Source: Clostridiales bacterium
GTDB taxonomy: Bacteria > Bacillota > Clostridia > Oscillospirales > Oscillospiraceae
Reading direction: 5' to 3'
NCBI GenBank assembly: GCA_014799565.1
Contig: JAAVHT010000021.1
Coordinates: forward strand, 108,689 to 172,688
Length of the DNA stretch: 64,000 bases
Part shown: positions 17,479-25,255 of the stretch, piece after piece
Numbering within the stretch: the stretch's first letter is position 1
How the letters are laid out: each line of letters begins with the position of its first letter
Notes under the pieces: model-generated
The model's input: only the letters and a program-made list of their open reading frames with translations
What the model was told of the DNA's origin: nothing
Databases searched by the model: none
Translations under genes and position numbers: made by a program

Positions 17479-18375
17479 ATGACGCAGCGCCGCACCGATT
17501 TGGCGGTGGAAGCCCATCAGCTCTGGCGGGAGGGGGCGCGGGACGCCGCCGCCCTCACCGGCGTCCGGGCGGAGGAGGGCAGCCGGGAGGGCTTCCCGGT
17601 GACCACCGTGACCATCACCAGCCCCGAGGGGGCTCAGGCCCTGGGCAAGCCCCAGGGCGTGTATATTACGATTGAATTGAGCGGCCTGCTCCGCCGGGAG
17701 GAGGGGGCCTTCGCCCGGGCGGTGGCGGCGGTGGCGGATTCGCTGCGCCCCCTGCTGCCCCAGGACGGCGCCGCCCTGGTCGTCGGCCTGGGCAACCGGG
17801 CGGTGACCCCCGACCTCATCGGCCCGCTGTGTGTGGATCATCTGCTGGTCACCCGCCACCTGGTGGAACAGGTGCCGGAACACTTCGGCGACCTGCGCCC
17901 GGTAGCCGCCGCCGCCCCCGGCGTGCTGGCCTCCACCGGGATGGAGAGCAGCCTGGTGGCCGAGGCCCTCACCCGGCGGCTCAAGCCGTCCTGCGTCATC
18001 GCCGTGGACGCCCTGGCCTCCCGTTCCCTGGATCGGCTGTGCCGCACGGTGCAGCTGTCCGACACCGGGGTCATCCCCGGCTCCGGCGTAGGCAACCACC
18101 GCCACCCCCTGAACCGGGACACCCTGGGGGTGCCGGTGTTCACCGTGGGGGTGCCCACCGTGGTGGACGGGGCCACCCTGGCCCTGGATCTGCTGGAGCA
18201 GGCGGGACAGGCCGATTTGGATCGGGGTGACCTGCCCGCTGGAAATGGCTTTTTCGTCACCCCCCGGGAGGTGGACAGCCACGTGGCCGACCTGGGCAAG
18301 GTGCTGGGCTACGCCGTCAGCCGGGCCCTCAACCCGTCGCTGACGGTGGAGGATCTGGACATGCTGCTGGCATAG
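17479..18375 (+). CDS. gpr: GPR germination protease (SASP-degrading endopeptidase)
   Basis: 298 residues. The N-terminus TQRRTDLAVEAHQL matches the GPR propeptide region (TDLAxE). Core signatures follow: VGLGNRAVTPDLIGPL near residue 112, VAAAAPGVLASTGMES near residue 150, IAVDALASR near residue 180, QLSDTGVIPGSGVGNHR near residue 200 and VFTVGVPTVVDGATL near residue 225. GPR is a self-processing aspartic-type peptidase that degrades small acid-soluble spore proteins at germination, so it marks the host as a spore-former. In Bacillus it sits beside rpsT, as here. GAGAGGAG precedes the ATG. Regulation is presumably by a forespore sigma factor. Confidence 0.94.
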   Translation: MTQRRTDLAVEAHQLWREGARDAAALTGVRAEEGSREGFPVTTVTITSPEGAQALGKPQGVYITIELSGLLRREEGAFARAVAAVADSLRPLLPQDGAALVVGLGNRAVTPDLIGPLCVDHLLVTRHLVEQVPEHFGDLRPVAAAAPGVLASTGMESSLVAEALTRRLKPSCVIAVDALASRSLDRLCRTVQLSDTGVIPGSGVGNHRHPLNRDTLGVPVFTVGVPTVVDGATLALDLLEQAGQADLDRGDLPAGNGFFVTPREVDSHVADLGKVLGYAVSRALNPSLTVEDLDMLLA

Positions 18376-18439
18376 CAGCGCTGAGCCGCCGCGAACAGGC
18401 AAAACGTGGTCGCATCGCGTATTCTGACAATATTTTCGG

Positions 18440-18468
18440 TTGCTCTTCTCCGCAAGTTTTGGTATACT
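18440..18468 (+). promoter_or_regulatory. sigma-A promoter of the YihY gene
   Basis: TTGCTC, 17-base spacer, TATACT. Its position rules out an in-frame start at 18440. Confidence 0.55.
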
Positions 18469-18499
18469 TTCCCCATTGAATGCCGAAGGGGACAAGCCT

Positions 18500-19360
18500 A
18501 TGAAACAAAAGCTGGACAAGCTGCTGCGCGCCCACCCGCCCATCCGCTTTGCCACCGACGTGGTGGATGTATACTTCACCAAGCGCGTCAGCCGGGCCGC
18601 GGCGGAGCTGGCCTACTTTCTCATCCTCACCTTTTTCCCCATCATGATCTGCATCTCCGCCTTCGTCAACGAGCTGCACCTGGATTTGGCCGCTCTGGTG
18701 GATCAGGCCGACCCCTTTCTGCCGGAGGGGGTGCTGGTTCTCTTCCGGGACTACCTCGTCTATATCGACACCAATCAGTCCACCGCCATGCTGCTCACCG
18801 GCGCATTCCTCACCGTGCTGTTCGCCTCCGCCGCCGTGCGGGGGCTGATGAACATCATGCACGAGCTGTATGGCCGTGCCACCTTCCGTGGATTGTGGCA
18901 GCTCATCGCCAGCATCCTGTTCTCCGTGCTGCTGCTGGCCACCATCTACCTGTCCCTGGCGGTGGTGGTCACCGGCAACTGGTTCTTCCACCTGCTGGGC
19001 CAGGTGCTGAGGCTGGAAAATCTGGTGGAGCAGTCCGGCGCCTGGCAGTCGGTGAAGTACCTCCTGCTGCTGGCCATGGTGTTCCTGTTCATCCTGCTGC
19101 TCTACCGCTTCGCCGCTCCCCTGGACAACCCCCGGCCCCCGGTGGTACCCGGGGCGCTGGCGGCGTCGGCGGCGCTGGCCATCGCGTCCATGATCTTCTC
19201 CATACTCATGGGCAATTCCACCCGGTACTCCCTGATTTACGGCTCCCTGGCCTCGGTCATCATCCTGTTGGTGTGGCTGTACCTGTGCGGCACCATCCTT
19301 ATCATGGGCAATGTAGTGAACTATGTCCTCTTTATCCATCGCCGGGAAGCGCGGCGATAG
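18500..19360 (+). CDS. YihY/BrkB-family inner-membrane protein
   Basis: 286 residues from the ATG at 18500 (GAAGGGGACAAGCCT upstream; the longer frame begins inside the promoter). Six hydrophobic segments are seen. Family signatures include the early RAAAELAYFLILTFFPIMICISAFV (residues 34-58), ASAAVRGLMNIMHELYG near residue 115, and the end part YGSLASVIILLVWLYLCGTILIMGNVVN. The YihY/BrkB family (once called RNase BN in error) has no settled function; it is linked to envelope integrity in other bacteria. It follows gpr by 124 bases with its own promoter. Confidence 0.85.
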   Translation: MKQKLDKLLRAHPPIRFATDVVDVYFTKRVSRAAAELAYFLILTFFPIMICISAFVNELHLDLAALVDQADPFLPEGVLVLFRDYLVYIDTNQSTAMLLTGAFLTVLFASAAVRGLMNIMHELYGRATFRGLWQLIASILFSVLLLATIYLSLAVVVTGNWFFHLLGQVLRLENLVEQSGAWQSVKYLLLLAMVFLFILLLYRFAAPLDNPRPPVVPGALAASAALAIASMIFSILMGNSTRYSLIYGSLASVIILLVWLYLCGTILIMGNVVNYVLFIHRREARR

Positions 19361-19430
19361 GTGCGCATAAAATCCCGCTTCCCGCGCACACTATCCCCCG
19401 GCGGGTACATACGAGGGGGAGGCGCGGTGT

Positions 19431-19895
19431 ATGTGGCAGATCGGCGTGTGGGAACGGGACGAGGGGCTTGCCGAGCGGGTGAGCCGTCTGGCGGAGGGCA
19501 CCCAGACCTTGGTGCGGGCCTGCCGCCACCCGGCGCTGCTGGCGGGCCTTACCCTGGATCTGCTCATCGTCTCCCCTGGGGCCACCGGCTGGGCGGGGGC
19601 CGGCGCCCTCAACTGCCGCACCGCCCTGCTCCCCGGCGGACGATCCGCCCTGACCCGGGCCCTGCCCGCGGGCATCGTGCTCAGCTACGGCACGTCCAGC
19701 CGGAACACCCTCACCCTGTCCAGCCTGGACGGACAGCGGGCCTCGGTGGCGGTACAGCGGGAGTTCATCGACCTGGACGGCAAAGCCGTAGACCGGCAGG
19801 AGCTTGTCCTGCCCTACGACGGCGGCTCCCCCGATCTGCTGCTGGCGGAGGCGGGGGCGGCGCTGCTGCTGGGGCGGCTGGCAGAGGAAACCTGA
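19431..19895 (+). CDS. hypothetical protein
   Basis: 154 residues, ATG at 19431 with GGGGGAGG 8 bases upstream. No signal peptide. The mid part, LIVSPGATGWAGAGALNCRTALLPGGR, is Gly/Ala-rich, and the later VQREFIDLDGKAVDRQELVLPYDGG resembles an edge of a beta-sandwich, but I do not recognise a family. It lies 70 bases after the YihY gene and ends at a terminator, so the two may share a transcript. In related Clostridia the place after gpr is often taken by the sporulation gene spoIIP; this protein shows no resemblance to it. Confidence 0.65.
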   Translation: MWQIGVWERDEGLAERVSRLAEGTQTLVRACRHPALLAGLTLDLLIVSPGATGWAGAGALNCRTALLPGGRSALTRALPAGIVLSYGTSSRNTLTLSSLDGQRASVAVQREFIDLDGKAVDRQELVLPYDGGSPDLLLAEAGAALLLGRLAEET

Positions 19896-19902
19896 ACATG
19901 AG

Positions 19903-19932
19903 GAAAGCGGCCCCGAGCGGGCCGCTTTCTTA
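19903..19932 (+). terminator. terminator after the hypothetical gene
   Basis: 11-bp perfect stem GAAAGCGGCCC/GGGCCGCTTTC followed by TTAT. Confidence 0.7.
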
Positions 19933-19946
19933 TGGGCAGATACCTC

Positions 19947-19975
19947 TTGCATTTTCGGCTTCGATGGGCTAGAAT
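19947..19975 (+). promoter_or_regulatory. sigma-A promoter of the SLH protein gene
   Basis: TTGCAT, 17-base spacer, TAGAAT; start codon 33 bases downstream. Confidence 0.55.
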
Positions 19976-20008
19976 CAAGTCAGATATGCGATAGAAAGGG
20001 GTAAAACC

Positions 20009-21496
20009 ATGAAAAAACGGTTTTTGACGATGTTCCTGGCACTGGCTCTGTGTTTGGGGCTTGCCGTCCCAGCGTTCGCGACGGACAATGACGCGGCCGT
20101 CAGTGGCACCTGCGGGAAATCCACTACTTGGAGCTTTGACAAGGCCACTGGCACGCTGACTATCAGCGGTACGGGATCGATAGACTACTTGAGCGGCGGT
20201 AAGTTCACGTTCTACTACCCATGGGAGGGTTTCAAGCAAGAGATCAGGAGCGTGAGCATTGAGGAGGGCGTGACCTATATCGGTATGTCAGCGTTCGAGA
20301 CCTGCGCCAACCTGACGCAGGTCAGCATCCCCCAAAGTGTAACAGGCGTAGGCTTATCCGCATTTTCCGGCACCCCATGGCTGGAAAACCAAGGCGAATT
20401 TGCAATGATCAACGGCATCCTCATCAAATACCAGGGCGGCGCGGAGAAGGTAGCCATTCCTGAGGGTGTGACGTCTATCAACCACGCCGCGTTTGCGCAG
20501 GACAAAACAATCACTGAGCTAGCTATCCCGGAGGGCGTGACCTCCTTGGGCCGCTCCGCATTTCTTGGGTGTGATAATCTCGCCCAAATCACCTTTCCCA
20601 GCACCCTGCGGGAGGTAGGTGCCGACTGCTTCAGCTACACCAGGTGGCTGGAAAATCAGAGGACGGCGGGGGACTTCATTTTGGCCGGCCCCGTGCTGCT
20701 GAAGTACCAGGGAAAGGGCGGCAACGTGGCTATCCCCGATGGCGTGGCTTATGTGGAGGGTGCGGCTTTCACTTGGTCGTCCTGGTTTCCGTTCGCGGAG
20801 GATCTGGAGCTTGACACCCTTACCGTCCCGACCAGTATGTGCGACTTAAACGCAGATTTGGCTTTCTCTGGGAGCACCCCCAAGAGCGTGATCTATGGGG
20901 GCTCCCGTGAACAGTGGAGCATGATAGAAAACACCGCATGGCACGACGGCGCTCAGGTTCCGGTCTACTGTGCGGACGGAGAAGACCTTACCTATACATT
21001 CACCGACGTGCCCAGCTGGTTTGAGAAAGAGGTGGCCTGGGCCGCCCAGAAGGGCATCACCAACGGCTACGGCGGCAGCACCACCTTCGCCCCCACCATA
21101 GACTGCACCCAGATCCAAATCCTCACCATGCTGTGGCGGGCGGAGGACAGGCCCACCAGCGACAACACGGCCTTCTCCGACCTGGCCGGCGACTATGCCC
21201 CCGCCGCCAATTGGGCCTATGACCAGGAAATAATTGATGATTCCTTCCACCCCGACTCCCCCTGCACCCGCGCCCAGGCCGTGCAGTATATCTGGCAGGC
21301 CCTGGGCAAGCAGGAAGCCAAAACAGCCGCCAGCTTCTCCGATGTAGCCGCCGACGCGTCCTATGCCGATGCGGTGTCCTGGGCCGTGGAGAAGGGTGTG
21401 ACCAAGGGCTACGGCGGCAGCGACACCTTTGCCCCGGATCGGGTGTGCAATCGTGGTGAGATCGTGGCGTTCCTCTACCGGGCCTATAACAACTAA
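20009..21496 (+). CDS. secreted surface protein: BspA-type leucine-rich repeats plus three SLH domains
   Basis: 495 residues. A Sec signal peptide (MKKRFLTMFLALALCLGLAVPAFA, cleavage near residue 25) is followed by a short beta module (GKSTTWSFDKATGTLTISGTG) common before LRR_5 repeats. Three to four BspA-like LRR units span residues 85-270 (SAFETCANLTQVSIP, AFAQDKTITELAIPEGV, SAFLGCDNLAQITFP). Residues 330-495 form three SLH domains (FTDVPSWFEKEVAWAAQKGITNGYGG, FSDLAGDYAPAANWAYDQEII, FSDVAADASYADAVSWAVEKGVTKGYGG) that bind pyruvylated wall polymer. It is thus a cell-wall-anchored protein with a likely adhesive role (inference). Single gene with its own promoter and terminator. Confidence 0.88.
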   Translation: MKKRFLTMFLALALCLGLAVPAFATDNDAAVSGTCGKSTTWSFDKATGTLTISGTGSIDYLSGGKFTFYYPWEGFKQEIRSVSIEEGVTYIGMSAFETCANLTQVSIPQSVTGVGLSAFSGTPWLENQGEFAMINGILIKYQGGAEKVAIPEGVTSINHAAFAQDKTITELAIPEGVTSLGRSAFLGCDNLAQITFPSTLREVGADCFSYTRWLENQRTAGDFILAGPVLLKYQGKGGNVAIPDGVAYVEGAAFTWSSWFPFAEDLELDTLTVPTSMCDLNADLAFSGSTPKSVIYGGSREQWSMIENTAWHDGAQVPVYCADGEDLTYTFTDVPSWFEKEVAWAAQKGITNGYGGSTTFAPTIDCTQIQILTMLWRAEDRPTSDNTAFSDLAGDYAPAANWAYDQEIIDDSFHPDSPCTRAQAVQYIWQALGKQEAKTAASFSDVAADASYADAVSWAVEKGVTKGYGGSDTFAPDRVCNRGEIVAFLYRAYNN

Positions 21497-21506
21497 AGTA
21501 ACGCAC

Positions 21507-21543
21507 AAAAGGGCCTCCGCCGTGGCGGAGGCCCTTTTATTGC
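21507..21543 (+). terminator. strong terminator of the SLH protein gene
   Basis: 15-bp stem including AAAAGGGCCTCCGCC and its complement, then TTTTATTG; symmetrical, so it may act on both strands. Confidence 0.85.
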
Positions 21544-21568
21544 GGGCGGCTTTTTTCCGCTTTCCCTC

Positions 21569-21597
21569 TTTACGTCCCCAAAACGATGTGATATAAT
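21569..21597 (+). promoter_or_regulatory. promoter of the DUF1836 gene
   Basis: TTTACG, 17-base spacer, TATAAT with an extended TGA upstream of the -10. Confidence 0.6.
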
Positions 21598-21625
21598 TCC
21601 AGCTATCAGATTGGAGGGACTTTTC

Positions 21626-22159
21626 ATGGAGGAACTGGCCGAACTGAAACAGCAGCTAACCGATCAGCGTCCAGACGGCTGGGACGATCTGCCCGACATT
21701 CCGCTGTACATGGATCAGGTGGTGTCCTACCTGTCCCGGCAGATGATCTCCATTGGCGACGGCGACCCCCTCACCTCCGCCATGATCAACAATTACATCA
21801 AGGACGGTTTGGTGGAGCGGGCCAATGGGAAAAAATACGGTCAGGAACATCTGGCCTATCTCACCGCCATCAGCGCCTTGAAGCAGGTCATGTCGGTGCG
21901 GGAGATGAAGGTGCTGACCACCGTGGGCCGGGAAATGCGCTCCACGGACAAGCAGTACGAGTATTTCTGCCGCTATCTGGACGAGGCCATGGCGGACACC
22001 GCCGAGCATATCGAGGAGGATATCGCCGACCAGGATCTGCCCAAGCTGGTGCTGGACCTGGCCATGCGCAGCTACGCCAACGGTCTGGCCTGCCACCGGG
22101 CCCTGGCCATTCTGGCCCAGCGCACAGGGCATGAGGATCTTTTGAAAAAGAAAAAGTAA
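21626..22159 (+). CDS. DUF1836 domain protein
   Basis: 177 residues from the ATG at 21626 (TTGGAGGGA 6-7 bases upstream). The region LPDIPLYMDQVVSYLSRQMISIGDGDPLTSAMINNYIKDGLV (residues 18-60) with YGQEHLAYLTAISALKQVMSVREMKVL is the DUF1836 signature, a MerR-like winged helix in which the 'TSAMINNYIKDGLVERANGKKYGQEHLAYL' part is the DNA-binding helix-turn-helix and wing. Such proteins are common in Firmicutes and presumed to be regulators, without a known regulon. The degV gene follows by 52 bases and may be co-transcribed. Confidence 0.82.
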   Translation: MEELAELKQQLTDQRPDGWDDLPDIPLYMDQVVSYLSRQMISIGDGDPLTSAMINNYIKDGLVERANGKKYGQEHLAYLTAISALKQVMSVREMKVLTTVGREMRSTDKQYEYFCRYLDEAMADTAEHIEEDIADQDLPKLVLDLAMRSYANGLACHRALAILAQRTGHEDLLKKKK

Positions 22160-22211
22160 TCTCCGGCCTTGTGAGGTCGTTAGATGTATCTTAAATTTGG
22201 AGGAACTGACC

Positions 22212-23084
22212 ATGAGCAACTATGTCATTATCACCGATTCGTCCTGCGACCTGCCCGACAGCCTGGTGAAGGAGCTGGAGCTGGAAGTGCTCCCCCTGGC
22301 CTTCATCATGGACGGCAAGACCTATCGGAATTACCCGGATAACCGCGAGATGTCCCCCGAGACGTTCTACGGCAAGCAGAAGGAGGGCCTCATGGCCACC
22401 ACCAACGCCGTCAACGTGGGCGAGGCCACCGACGCCATCGAGGCTGTCTTGAAGCAGGGGAAGGACGCGCTGGTGCTGGCCTTCTCCTCGGGGCTGTCCA
22501 CCACCTACAACTCCTTCAAGATCGCGGCGGACGAGCTGGCGGAGCAGTATCCCGACCGCAAGGTGTACGCCGTGGACACCCTGTGCGCCTCTCTGGGCCA
22601 GGGGATGCTGGTGTACCAGGCGGCCAAGCTGCGCCAGGAGGGCAAGTCCATCGAGGAAGTGCGGGACTGGGTGGAGGCCAACAAGCTGAACCAGTGCCAT
22701 TGGTTCACGGTCAACGACCTGTTCTTCCTGAAGAAGGGCGGGCGGGTATCCGCCGCCACCGCCGTGGTGGGCACCATGCTCCAGATCAAGCCCGTGATGC
22801 ACGTGGATAACGAGGGCCACCTCATCAAGGTGGACACCGCCCGGGGCCGCAAGGCGTCCCTCAAGGCCCTGGTGGACAAGGTGGGCGAGCTGGCGGAGGA
22901 TCCCGCCTCCCAGACCATGTTTATCAGCAACAGCGACTGCATCGAGGACGCCCAATTCGTGGCGGACGAGGTCAAAAAGCAGTACGGCACCAAGGAGATC
23001 ATCATCAACTCCATCGGCCCCGTCATCGGCGCCCACACCGGGCCGGGGTGCGTGGCCCTGTTTTTCATGGGCAAGCATCGCTGA
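22212..23084 (+). CDS. DegV-family fatty-acid binding protein
   Basis: 290 residues from the ATG at 22212, with TTTGGAGGAA upstream. N-terminal DegV hallmark YVIITDSSCDLPDSLVKE, then MATTNAVNVGEATDAIE near residue 68 (the T-S/T-Q-P-like lipid headgroup site), LAFSSGLSTTYNS near residue 90, VYAVDTLCASLGQGMLV near residue 122 and GRVSAATAVVGTMLQIKPV near residue 180. DegV (FakB) proteins hold an acyl chain and hand it to the FakA kinase for phosphorylation, feeding exogenous fatty acids into lipids. No fakA gene is adjacent. The role is known for the family; the acyl preference is not inferable. Confidence 0.9.
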   Translation: MSNYVIITDSSCDLPDSLVKELELEVLPLAFIMDGKTYRNYPDNREMSPETFYGKQKEGLMATTNAVNVGEATDAIEAVLKQGKDALVLAFSSGLSTTYNSFKIAADELAEQYPDRKVYAVDTLCASLGQGMLVYQAAKLRQEGKSIEEVRDWVEANKLNQCHWFTVNDLFFLKKGGRVSAATAVVGTMLQIKPVMHVDNEGHLIKVDTARGRKASLKALVDKVGELAEDPASQTMFISNSDCIEDAQFVADEVKKQYGTKEIIINSIGPVIGAHTGPGCVALFFMGKHR

Positions 23085-23103
23085 AAATTCACATAAACCA
23101 TCA

Positions 23104-23140
23104 AAAACCAGCCTCTTTTCCAGCAAAAGAGGCTGGTTTT
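23104..23140 (+). terminator. degV terminator
   Basis: 16-bp perfect stem AAAACCAGCCTCTTTT with its complement, loop CCAGC, ending TTTTAT. Confidence 0.9.
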
Positions 23141-23170
23141 ATGTTCCACAAAATTTTTTGCCCTCTCCTA

Positions 23171-23219
23171 TTGACAAACAGGCACAGTCCGTCTATACTG
23201 TGTATATCGTATATATACA
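23171..23219 (+). promoter_or_regulatory. promoter and probable GntR operator of the ABC exporter operon
   Basis: Consensus TTGACA (23171-23176), 17-base spacer, TATACT (23194-23199). Immediately after lies an inverted repeat TGTATAT-CGTAT-ATATACA (23201-23219), overlapping the predicted transcription start. The position fits repression by the first gene product, a YtrA-type GntR regulator. Confidence 0.7.
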
Positions 23220-23264
23220 ATATTTCGGAGGCCGCTGACGAGCGGGCTCCCCAAGAGGTGTACC

Positions 23265-23639
23265 ATGGACATCATCATCAGCAATTCCTCCGGCGTGCCG
23301 ATCTATGAGCAGATCGTCCGCCAGCTGAAAGGGCTCATCCTTTCCGGCCAGCTTCCCGAGGGCGAGGCCCTGCCCTCCATGCGTCTTCTGGCCCGCGACC
23401 TGCGCATCTCCGTCATCACCACCAAACGGGCCTACGAGGAACTGGAGCGGGAGGGTTTTCTCACCACCGTCCCCGGCAAGGGCTGCTTTGTGGCCGCCCA
23501 GAACCGGGAGACAAGGCGGGAGGCTGTGCTGTGCCAAATCGAAGAGCACCTGTCCCAGGCGGTGGACGCCGCCCGGGCGGGGGCCGTGGGCCTGGAAGAA
23601 CTCACCGAAATGCTAAACACATTGTATAACGAGGATTAG
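23265..23639 (+). CDS. GntR-family regulator, YtrA subfamily
   Basis: 124 residues: the short YtrA form. Winged helix at residues 8-75: PIYEQIVRQLKGLILSGQLPEGEALPSMRLLARDLRISVITTKRAYEELEREGFL, then VPGKGCFVA. The ~50-residue tail is a helical dimerisation part, with no effector domain. Members control operons for ABC exporters induced by envelope-active peptides (YtrA in Bacillus, PmtR in Staphylococcus). Here it is the first gene of a three-gene operon (2-base gap to the ATPase gene), behind an operator-like dyad, so autorepression is expected. GAGGTGTACC precedes the ATG. Confidence 0.88.
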   Translation: MDIIISNSSGVPIYEQIVRQLKGLILSGQLPEGEALPSMRLLARDLRISVITTKRAYEELEREGFLTTVPGKGCFVAAQNRETRREAVLCQIEEHLSQAVDAARAGAVGLEELTEMLNTLYNED

Positions 23640-23641
23640 TT

Positions 23642-24490
23642 ATGACAAATTGTATTGAAATCAAGGGGCTGGCAAAGGAGTACAAAACCTTCACCCTGGG
23701 CCCCATCGACCTGACCGTCCCCGGCGGCTCCATCCTGGGCCTCATCGGGGAAAACGGCGCGGGCAAGACCACCCTCATCAAGTCCATGCTGGGCATCACC
23801 AAGCCCAGTGGCGGTAGCGTCACCCTGCTGGGCACCGACCCCGACCACGCCAAGGAGGACATCGGCGTGGTCATGGACGACTGCTTCTTCTCCGAGTACC
23901 TGCGGGTGAGGGACGTGAACAGTGTCCTGAGCCATGTGTACAAGGGCTGGGACAAGGGGCTGTTTGCGGACTATCTGGACAAATTTGGCCTCTCCGGGGC
24001 AAAAAACATCAAGGAGCTGTCCCGGGGAATGCGGATGAAGCTGTCCCTGGCGGCGGCGCTGGCCCACCGGCCCCGCCTCCTGCTGCTGGACGAGGCCACG
24101 GCGGGGCTGGACCCAGTGGTACGGGACGAAATTCTGGACGAGTTCCTAGCCTTCGTCTCCGACGAGGAGCACGCCATCCTCATCTCCAGCCACATCACCT
24201 CCGACCTGGAAAAGGTGGCGGACTACATCGCCTACCTCCACCAGGGTAAACTGCTGATGTGCGACGAGAAGGATATGCTTCTAGAGAGCTACGGGCGGCT
24301 TGTGTGTACCAAAGCGGATTTGGAGCAGATAGACCGGGGCTACCTCGTCAGCACCCGGAAAAGCCAGTATTCCGCCGAGGCCCTCATCCGGCACAAGAGC
24401 GATTTCAAGCGCCTCTATCCCCGCCTGACGGTGGAGCCGGTGACACTGGACGAGCTGATGGTATTCGTGGTAAAGGGGGAGAAAACATGA
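23642..24490 (+). CDS. ABC transporter ATP-binding protein
   Basis: 282 residues. Walker A LIGENGAGKTTLIK near residue 38, Q-loop MDDCFFSEYLRV near residue 80, signature-like KELSRGMRMKLSLAAAL near residue 127 (LSRGM in place of LSGGQ, common in this subfamily), Walker B RLLLLDEATAGLD near residue 150, and H-loop ISSHITSDLEK near residue 182. The C-terminal 80 residues are an extra domain seen in ABC-2 exporters. Operonic with a GntR regulator and an ABC-2 permease, like YtrB and PmtA, so export of an amphipathic peptide or a drug is the likely job. Overlaps the permease gene by four bases. Confidence 0.92.
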   Translation: MTNCIEIKGLAKEYKTFTLGPIDLTVPGGSILGLIGENGAGKTTLIKSMLGITKPSGGSVTLLGTDPDHAKEDIGVVMDDCFFSEYLRVRDVNSVLSHVYKGWDKGLFADYLDKFGLSGAKNIKELSRGMRMKLSLAAALAHRPRLLLLDEATAGLDPVVRDEILDEFLAFVSDEEHAILISSHITSDLEKVADYIAYLHQGKLLMCDEKDMLLESYGRLVCTKADLEQIDRGYLVSTRKSQYSAEALIRHKSDFKRLYPRLTVEPVTLDELMVFVVKGEKT

Positions 24491-25137
24491 CCGGGCTGGT
24501 AATCAAGGATTTTCTCATCCTGCGCAAGAGCCTGCGCAGCTACCTGATGATTCTGGTGATCTACACGGCGATCGCCTTTTCCGGCTTCTGGAACGCGTCC
24601 TTTATCGGCGGCTTCATGATGGTGATGGTGAGCGTGCTGCCCATGAACGTGTTCGCCTACGATAAGCAGGCCAAATGGGACACCTACGGCCTGGCCCTGC
24701 CGGTGGGGCGCACCAAAACGGTGTGTGCCCGGTATCTCTGCGTCCTGCTCCTGTGCCTGGGCAGCGTGGTCATGGCGGCCATGGCCGGGGCGGTGCTGTA
24801 CGCTATGGGGCGCCTGGAGGAGCCCGCCGAGTTTTTGATCACCTGCGCCCTCATGGGCCTGCTGGCGGTATTGCTCAACGCGGTCATCCTGCCCTTCCTG
24901 TACAAATTCGGCCCGGAGCAGGCCCGGATCGCGCTGTTCGTCCTGATGGGCTTCATCGTGCTGCTGGGCTGGCTGTTCCTGATCCCGCTGGGGGGCATAG
25001 AGTGGCTCAAGACCCTGGGAGAGCCCACCCCCGCCCAAATCGCCTCCATTCCCTTCATTGCAGCAATTGTGGGCGTTGTCCTGCTGGCAGTGTCTTTCCT
25101 GCTGTCCCGGCATTTCTATGGAACAAAAGACGTGTAA
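24487..25137 (+). CDS. ABC-2 type permease
   Basis: 216 residues, starting at the ATG of an ATGA overlap with the ATPase gene (24487). Six hydrophobic segments are seen: about residues 18-35, 38-58, 82-106, 115-138, 148-170 and 186-206. The early MTGLVIKDFLILRKSLRSYLMILVIY and the FAYDKQAKWDTYGLALPVGRTKTVCARYL loop are typical of the ABC-2 permease group that includes PmtB/PmtD. It would dimerise as the membrane half of the exporter. A GC-rich terminator follows at 25144. Confidence 0.85.
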   Translation: MTGLVIKDFLILRKSLRSYLMILVIYTAIAFSGFWNASFIGGFMMVMVSVLPMNVFAYDKQAKWDTYGLALPVGRTKTVCARYLCVLLLCLGSVVMAAMAGAVLYAMGRLEEPAEFLITCALMGLLAVLLNAVILPFLYKFGPEQARIALFVLMGFIVLLGWLFLIPLGGIEWLKTLGEPTPAQIASIPFIAAIVGVVLLAVSFLLSRHFYGTKDV

Positions 25138-25143
25138 ACCACA

Positions 25144-25170
25144 AGCGCCCCGCCGCTGGCGGGGCGTTTG
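25144..25170 (+). terminator. terminator of the ABC exporter operon
   Basis: 9-bp stem CGCCCCGCC/GGCGGGGCG followed by TTTGCTTTG. Confidence 0.7.
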
Positions 25171-25208
25171 CTTTGCCTGTTTTCAGACGTGGGCGGGCAA
25201 AACAGCGA

Positions 25209-25237
25209 TGCAAAAATGATGGGCATCGGTGTATAAT
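25209..25237 (+). promoter_or_regulatory. promoter of the two-component/VanY-adjacent operon
   Basis: TATAAT at 25232-25237 with a weak -35 (TGCAAA) 17 bases upstream. Confidence 0.45.
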
Positions 25238-25255
25238 AGAATCGGAGGTGTTCCC

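Noticed and set aside
17389..18582. Minus-strand frame of 397 codons over gpr
   Set aside because: Antisense shadow; gpr shows full family signatures.
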